In this document: piece after piece, positions 11,490 through 15,059 of the stretch
Numbering within the stretch: the stretch's first letter is position 1
Layout of the letters: each line of letters opens with the position of its first letter
NCBI GenBank assembly: GCA_003150395.1
Contig: QAMI01000045.1
Span: 1-15,059, forward strand
Reading direction: 5' to 3'
Length of the DNA stretch: 15,059 nucleotides
Source: Candidatus Gastranaerophilales bacterium
GTDB taxonomy: Bacteria; Cyanobacteriota; Vampirovibrionia; Gastranaerophilales; Gastranaerophilaceae
The notes under the pieces: generated by a model
Database searches by the model: none
Told to the model about the DNA's origin: nothing
What the model saw: only the letters and a program-made list of their open reading frames with translations
Translations under genes and position numbers: made by a program

Positions 11490-11864
11490 TTATATTAAAG
11501 AATACAGAGCTGTGCCAAACATAATAAGACCTATTGCAACTGCAATAAATGTTGCAAACATTACGGCACCCGCAGAAATATCTTTTGCCATGCCAACTAG
11601 CCGCGAATATTTATTATGAAACATTGCATCAAGTGTAAATTCTATTGCAGAATTCAACATCTCTGCAACTACGACAAGACCAATTGCCAAAAGTAAGATA
11701 CAAAGTTTCGCAATGCTTAAATCCAAAACTAACCCCAAAATAATCACAAACAATGCGACAAAAAAATGAACTCTTATGTTATTTTCACTTTTAAGAACAA
11801 TTCTTATTCCTTTGCCTGCATTTTTAAAAGTATTGTTAAAACCCTGTGACTTAAATTTACTCAT
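11490..11864 (-). CDS. dgkA: Diacylglycerol/undecaprenol kinase family protein
   Basis: The 124-residue integral membrane kinase belongs to the DgkA family, which phosphorylates diacylglycerol or, in many bacteria, undecaprenol. The family's core is visible: an N-terminal amphipathic segment with NAGKGIRIVLKSENNIRVH (about 15-33), two hydrophobic segments (34-55, 57-68), the catalytic AEMLNSAIEFTLD (67-79), then AKDISAGAVMFA (about 93-104) and a third hydrophobic segment. The start overlaps the ybeY stop by eight bases, so translation is coupled. The order pgpH-ybeY-dgkA is conserved in Firmicutes and others. Undecaprenol kinase is the more likely role for the short form in this context, but the substrate is inferred. 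Its last 41 codons are duplicated at 10315-10442. Confidence 0.92.
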   Translation of the reverse strand: MSKFKSQGFNNTFKNAGKGIRIVLKSENNIRVHFFVALFVIILGLVLDLSIAKLCILLLAIGLVVVAEMLNSAIEFTLDAMFHNKYSRLVGMAKDISAGAVMFATFIAVAIGLIMFGTALYSLI

Positions 11865-12366
11865 ATTTAATTCCTATTGTTTCTAACGCTTGTATCTGCA
11901 GAGAGACAATAAAATTATAATCTTCTTCTGTTTGATGGTCAAATCCCAGCAAATGTAATATTCCATGGCTTATTAAAAATGACAATTCCTGCTCATCAGT
12001 TTTACCTTTTTTAAGAGCTTCTTCTTTAACCTTATCCAGAGCAATAATAACTTCACCAAGATTAATTTCGCCGTCAAAAATAAACTTCTCTTCGCTATCT
12101 GCAAAAATCGCAAAGGTAATTATATCTGCTGGATAGTCTTTGCTTCTGTATTCACGGTTAATTTCATGAGTTTTCGCACTATCACAATAAAGAAAATCAA
12201 ACGAAATTACACTAAAATCATGCCCGTTCAATGCAGAAGCCTCATACACTTCGGGTTTTGAAAGATAAAACTTTAGGATTTTTTTTGCAGTATCAATTAG
12301 TTTCTTTTCATCAACCGGCCAAGCTGTATAAATATTTTCGCTGAAAATATGGTATTTAATTGCCAT
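11857..12366 (-). CDS. ybeY: Endoribonuclease YbeY (rRNA maturation factor)
   Basis: YbeY is a zinc-dependent single-strand endoribonuclease that takes part in 16S rRNA 3' maturation and ribosome quality control. The hallmark metal site HGILHLLGFDH (H-x3-H-x5-H) is complete near the C-terminus. The preceding INREYRSKDYPADIITFAI is also typical, with the family's ADIITF-type strand. From the start at 12366 the protein has 169 residues, a usual length. Starts at 12390 or 12387 would add eight or seven residues, and none of the three has a clear close ribosome binding site. The 5' end overlaps the 3' end of pgpH, and the 3' end overlaps dgkA by eight bases, so the three genes are translated as a tightly packed operon. 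Confidence 0.93.
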   Translation of the reverse strand: MAIKYHIFSENIYTAWPVDEKKLIDTAKKILKFYLSKPEVYEASALNGHDFSVISFDFLYCDSAKTHEINREYRSKDYPADIITFAIFADSEEKFIFDGEINLGEVIIALDKVKEEALKKGKTDEQELSFLISHGILHLLGFDHQTEEDYNFIVSLQIQALETIGIKYE

Positions 12367-14557
12367 CTGATTTCTTTTTACCCTCATCATGTTCTTCTAA
12401 CTGTGAAATTTTGTTTTCCAAATCTTCATCAAGAAGTTTTGCAGGCATTTTAATTTTATTTTTGCTGAATTCTTCAACAATATTTTCTTGATATTTAATT
12501 CTGTTGTGCTGCATGCCTCTAAGAATTCTGCTGAAGGTTGAAGCAATAACTTTTATGTCATGGAGCGTGAGCGGGCTGTCAGCAAGCTGTGAATCATTAA
12601 GTCTTTCAACAATAATTTTATCAATTATATTGTCGATTTCTTCCGGCGTCGGGTTCTTAAGCGAACGAACAGCAGATTCTACTGCATCTGCAATCATTAA
12701 TATTGCAGTTTCTTTCATATTGGGCTTTGGACCGGTGTATCTGAATTGTTCTTCTTTAACATTTTCAATACCTTCTTCTTGAACCGCCTGATTATAGAAA
12801 TACTTTGCAAGCCCTTCGCCGTGGTGCTGGAGAATAAAACTGCTTATAATTGAAGGAAGATGATATTCTTTTGCAAGTTCAACACCGTCTTTCGGGTGGG
12901 CTGTGATAACCATTTTACTCAATCTCGGATTAAGCTTTGTATGCGGATTTTCAATGCCAAAATACGATTGGTTTTCAACAAAGAACAAAGGCCGCTTAAG
13001 TTTTCCAATATCATGGTAGAAAGCGCCGACACGTGCTAAAATCGGATTTGCACCAATTGCCTCAGCTGCAGCTTCACAAAGATTTGAAACCATAAGACTA
13101 TGGTGGTATGTTCCGGGAGCTTCAATTTGAAGACGCTTTAACAAAGGCTGATTATGGTCAGCAAGTTCTGCCAATCCATAAGGCGTAATTATTTGAAAAG
13201 CACTTTCAAACAACGGAAGTGTTCCAAGAGCTATCATTGAACTTATAATTCCATTTAATAAAATATATGCACTGTTTTTGACAATAAGAAGGTTGCTGAC
13301 ATCAATAAGACACTTTTCAAGCATGTAAATACTAAATAAAATAATTAGTCCTGAAATTGAGATTACAAAGCCGGCTTTGATAAGGTCAAAACGTCTTGAA
13401 TATCTTATTCTTGAAATAGTAACCATTGAAACAATACTCAAAAGAATAAAAGTAATTAAGAAATGAGTATCATATTGGGCTCCAATAGTTAAAACAGTTA
13501 AAAGAACTGTAATAGCTATGAATGCAATCCTTGGATTTGTAAAAATGGCAAGAAGCAAAACATAAGCGGGTATAGGTAAAACATAAGGGGAAAATCCGGT
13601 AGGCATTACAACTGCAATTGCCGCCAGCATTATGGACAAAACAGAGGTTATCATAAGATAGCGGGGTTCTAGAAATTGTTTTTCAAAAAATTTCATGTAA
13701 GTTAAGAATATTGAAGTTCCAATAAATACAAGGACATATATTGCAAGAAGCCCTTGCCAATTGAGTTCATAAACATTGTATCCGGCCTGTCTTAAAGCAT
13801 CACGTTTTAATCTTGTTACAGGTTCGCCTTCAAAAACTATTTTATCGCCTTTATGAATAGTTATTTCATAAGGTTTAACAGAATTTTCCGCGTTTTTGCG
13901 GGCAATCTCTGTTGCGAATTCATCCACAACAAGGTTAGGAACAATAACCTGATCTAAAAGTCCTTTTATCACAGAAACCTGACGCTTTGAAACGTTTGAT
14001 ATAAGATTATCTGTTATTATTTTATCGATATTATTTCTTTCGTAATCCTTTTCCGTAATACCAGTTCTAAGAACATTAGCAAGCGTCAAATTAGCTTTAT
14101 CAAACACCTCTCTTAAATCTGAATCTTCAGATTTCAACAGGAAATAAATCACAAACTCTTTTCGTTCCTGATTGGACATATCAAAAAGAAGAGAAAGTTC
14201 TTCACGCTTCACATCTTCCGGAACATCTTTCTTTCGAATCTGCATTATCGAATTTTGCAAAGTATCAAGGTTTGACTTGATAAAGTCGTCTTCAGCAGGT
14301 GTTAAAACATAATCAACCTTTTGAGCAACTTCTTTTTTATGCTGTTCTGTACGTTTTACATCAATTACCGTCAAAGTTTTTTGTGCAATAACGTCTTTTT
14401 TACTTATTCCATTTTCAATAATACTTTGGAAGAAAAAATTCTGAGAAGAAATTATTGCCGTCATTATAATAGTAAAGCCCAAAAAAGCTAAGACTTTTAA
14501 CGTCTGCGTAGACGTAAAAAATTCTTTTAGTGTAATCAAAAATCCTCTATTATTCAT
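12356..14557 (-). CDS. pgpH: PgpH/YqfF-type 7TM-HD phosphohydrolase (c-di-AMP phosphodiesterase)
   Basis: The 733-residue membrane protein matches the PgpH/YqfF family, whose HD domain degrades cyclic di-AMP to pApA in characterised members. An N-terminal membrane helix (about 18-38) is followed by a large outside domain (about 45-265, 7TMR-HDED type). A cluster of hydrophobic segments follows (about 268-460), then a cytoplasmic HD domain (about 480-700). The metal residues are visible in TYHHSLMV and FYHDIGKLKRP, and later in TAHPKDGVELA and LQHHGEG. The C-terminus is highly charged. The start has GAGGG ten bases upstream. The gene heads an operon with ybeY and dgkA. No diadenylate cyclase is in the window, so the c-di-AMP substrate is inferred from the family. 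Confidence 0.93.
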   Translation of the reverse strand: MNNRGFLITLKEFFTSTQTLKVLAFLGFTIIMTAIISSQNFFFQSIIENGISKKDVIAQKTLTVIDVKRTEQHKKEVAQKVDYVLTPAEDDFIKSNLDTLQNSIMQIRKKDVPEDVKREELSLLFDMSNQERKEFVIYFLLKSEDSDLREVFDKANLTLANVLRTGITEKDYERNNIDKIITDNLISNVSKRQVSVIKGLLDQVIVPNLVVDEFATEIARKNAENSVKPYEITIHKGDKIVFEGEPVTRLKRDALRQAGYNVYELNWQGLLAIYVLVFIGTSIFLTYMKFFEKQFLEPRYLMITSVLSIMLAAIAVVMPTGFSPYVLPIPAYVLLLAIFTNPRIAFIAITVLLTVLTIGAQYDTHFLITFILLSIVSMVTISRIRYSRRFDLIKAGFVISISGLIILFSIYMLEKCLIDVSNLLIVKNSAYILLNGIISSMIALGTLPLFESAFQIITPYGLAELADHNQPLLKRLQIEAPGTYHHSLMVSNLCEAAAEAIGANPILARVGAFYHDIGKLKRPLFFVENQSYFGIENPHTKLNPRLSKMVITAHPKDGVELAKEYHLPSIISSFILQHHGEGLAKYFYNQAVQEEGIENVKEEQFRYTGPKPNMKETAILMIADAVESAVRSLKNPTPEEIDNIIDKIIVERLNDSQLADSPLTLHDIKVIASTFSRILRGMQHNRIKYQENIVEEFSKNKIKMPAKLLDEDLENKISQLEEHDEGKKKSDGN

Positions 14558-14590
14558 TAATAAATATCCCTCATTTATAAATTATTATTT

Positions 14591-14618
14591 ATTGTACATC
14601 TTAGCTGAAATCTTGCAA
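14591..14618 (-). promoter_or_regulatory. Promoter of the pgpH-ybeY-dgkA operon
   Basis: On the minus strand TTGCAA (14618-14613), a 16-base spacer and TACAAT (14596-14591) lie about 35 bases before the ATG at 14557. Confidence 0.55.
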
Positions 14619-14928
14619 GTTTTTGACAAGAATATACATAAAATTATTTTTATTATATAATTAAAACATAAAAATTACAATTAATATCAAATTTTTAAAA
14701 GTTAAATGACAAATGGGATATGAAAAACTTATTTTTTAATTTTTGAAATGAAAAACTGCATGACATTATTAAACCTGCAGTATTAATTGTCTACTATACG
14801 CTTATAGAGCGTAAAAGCACCTTCAAAATTCATACTTAACATAACTTAAAAAACACAAAAAAACTAGCAATTTTTATTATGTTTAAACGTATTAATATAT
14901 AGAAGGTTTCATTGTTTGGTGAAGTGGC
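14619..14928. other. AT-rich intergenic region without a supported gene
   Basis: No convincing reading frame is present. A plus-strand TTGACA (14623-14628) with TATTTT 16 bases on could start a long leader for the gene at 14929. A small hairpin ACGCT-TATAG-AGCGT lies at 14798-14812, and GTTTAAAC is at 14881-14888. No RNA family is recognised. Confidence 0.5.
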
Positions 14929-15059
14929 ATGAATATCGACAAAACAAAATATCGAATAAAGACTCAAACGCCTGTGATTAATAGAAGACAAAATCAGCCT
15001 AATTTTACATCTTCAATTACATTACCGCCGAAAAATAACGCTATTATAATGTCGGATGC
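14929..15059 (+). CDS. N-terminal part of an unknown protein (3' truncated)
   Basis: An open frame from ATG 14929 runs off the right edge after 43 codons. The visible part is basic and polar (MNIDKTKYRIKTQTPVINRR, then QNQPNFTSSI and LPPKNNA) and looks disordered. There is no signal peptide or membrane segment so far. The upstream GGTGAAG is a poor ribosome binding site, so the start is uncertain. The PNFTSSI stretch recalls the INFTGK motif of the 170-residue protein at 7572-8084, but this may be chance. No function can be given. Confidence 0.5.
   Translation, partial: MNIDKTKYRIKTQTPVINRRQNQPNFTSSITLPPKNNAIIMSD

Larger units (their letters stand above)
10443..11617. repeat. Tandem duplication unit B
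   Basis: Second copy of the unit described at 9201-10442: broken small gene, terminator, prepilin-like gene 3, poly-G leader and the 3' part of dgkA. Here dgkA is intact, so this copy keeps the original right junction while unit A keeps the original left one. This is the pattern expected from unequal crossing over or a replication duplication. Confidence 0.85.

Overview
The window looks like an AT-rich bacterial chromosome segment, most likely from an uncultured gut Vampirovibrionia/'Melainabacteria' lineage such as Gastranaerophilales. This is inference. It rests on a DUF512 radical SAM protein of the kind common in cyanobacteria and relatives, an LL-diaminopimelate aminotransferase-like enzyme, an mlaE-mlaF pair (a diderm envelope), and several prepilin-like proteins with the A|FTLAEVLITLGIIG-type N-terminus. 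No phage, IS, CRISPR, tRNA or rRNA gene is visible.

Layout: 1-342 is the 3' end of a type I glutamine synthetase gene with a terminator. On the minus strand follow a small membrane-anchored Cys-containing unknown (392-1009), the DUF512/radical SAM gene (1054-2334) and an overlapping padR regulator gene (2303-2830). Divergent from these are mlaE and mlaF (3006-4585). A prepilin-like gene follows (leader ATG 4663, body 4697-5434), then a dapL-like aminotransferase gene (5536-6795). Its 3' flank holds two and a quarter copies of a ~140-nt repeat and a terminator. Next come a minus-strand pair of unknowns (one with HEAT-like repeats), mazG on the plus strand, and a 67-codon unknown gene. Two minus-strand prepilin-like genes (9374-10254 and 10616-11426 including leaders) lie in a tandem duplication. 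The minus-strand operon pgpH-ybeY-dgkA (14557 to 11490) follows, and a truncated gene begins at 14929.

The most interesting feature is a set of three probable contingency loci. Each prepilin-like gene has a normal ribosome binding site and ATG followed, 8-12 codons later, by a run of exactly 11 G on the coding strand. These are the only long G/C homopolymers in the window. In all three the run puts the initiating ATG out of frame with the prepilin body. Loss of one G (or gain of two) would fuse two of them (4697 and 10616 genes). Gain of one G (or loss of two) would fuse the third (9374 gene). This is the expected layout for slipped-strand phase variation of pilin or pseudopilin expression.

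The 9374 and 10616 genes sit in a tandemly duplicated ~1.2 kb unit. The duplication left a 3' dgkA fragment joined to a broken copy of the small gene 9109-9312. The flanks of the two units are nearly identical, while the pilin bodies are strongly diverged, which suggests cassette exchange or diversification.

Other noteworthy points: the tandem repeat after dapL contains a compensatory base change in a hairpin. Three genes (padR, mlaE, mazG) have a -10 hexamer ending exactly 6 nt before the ATG, which predicts leaderless mRNAs.
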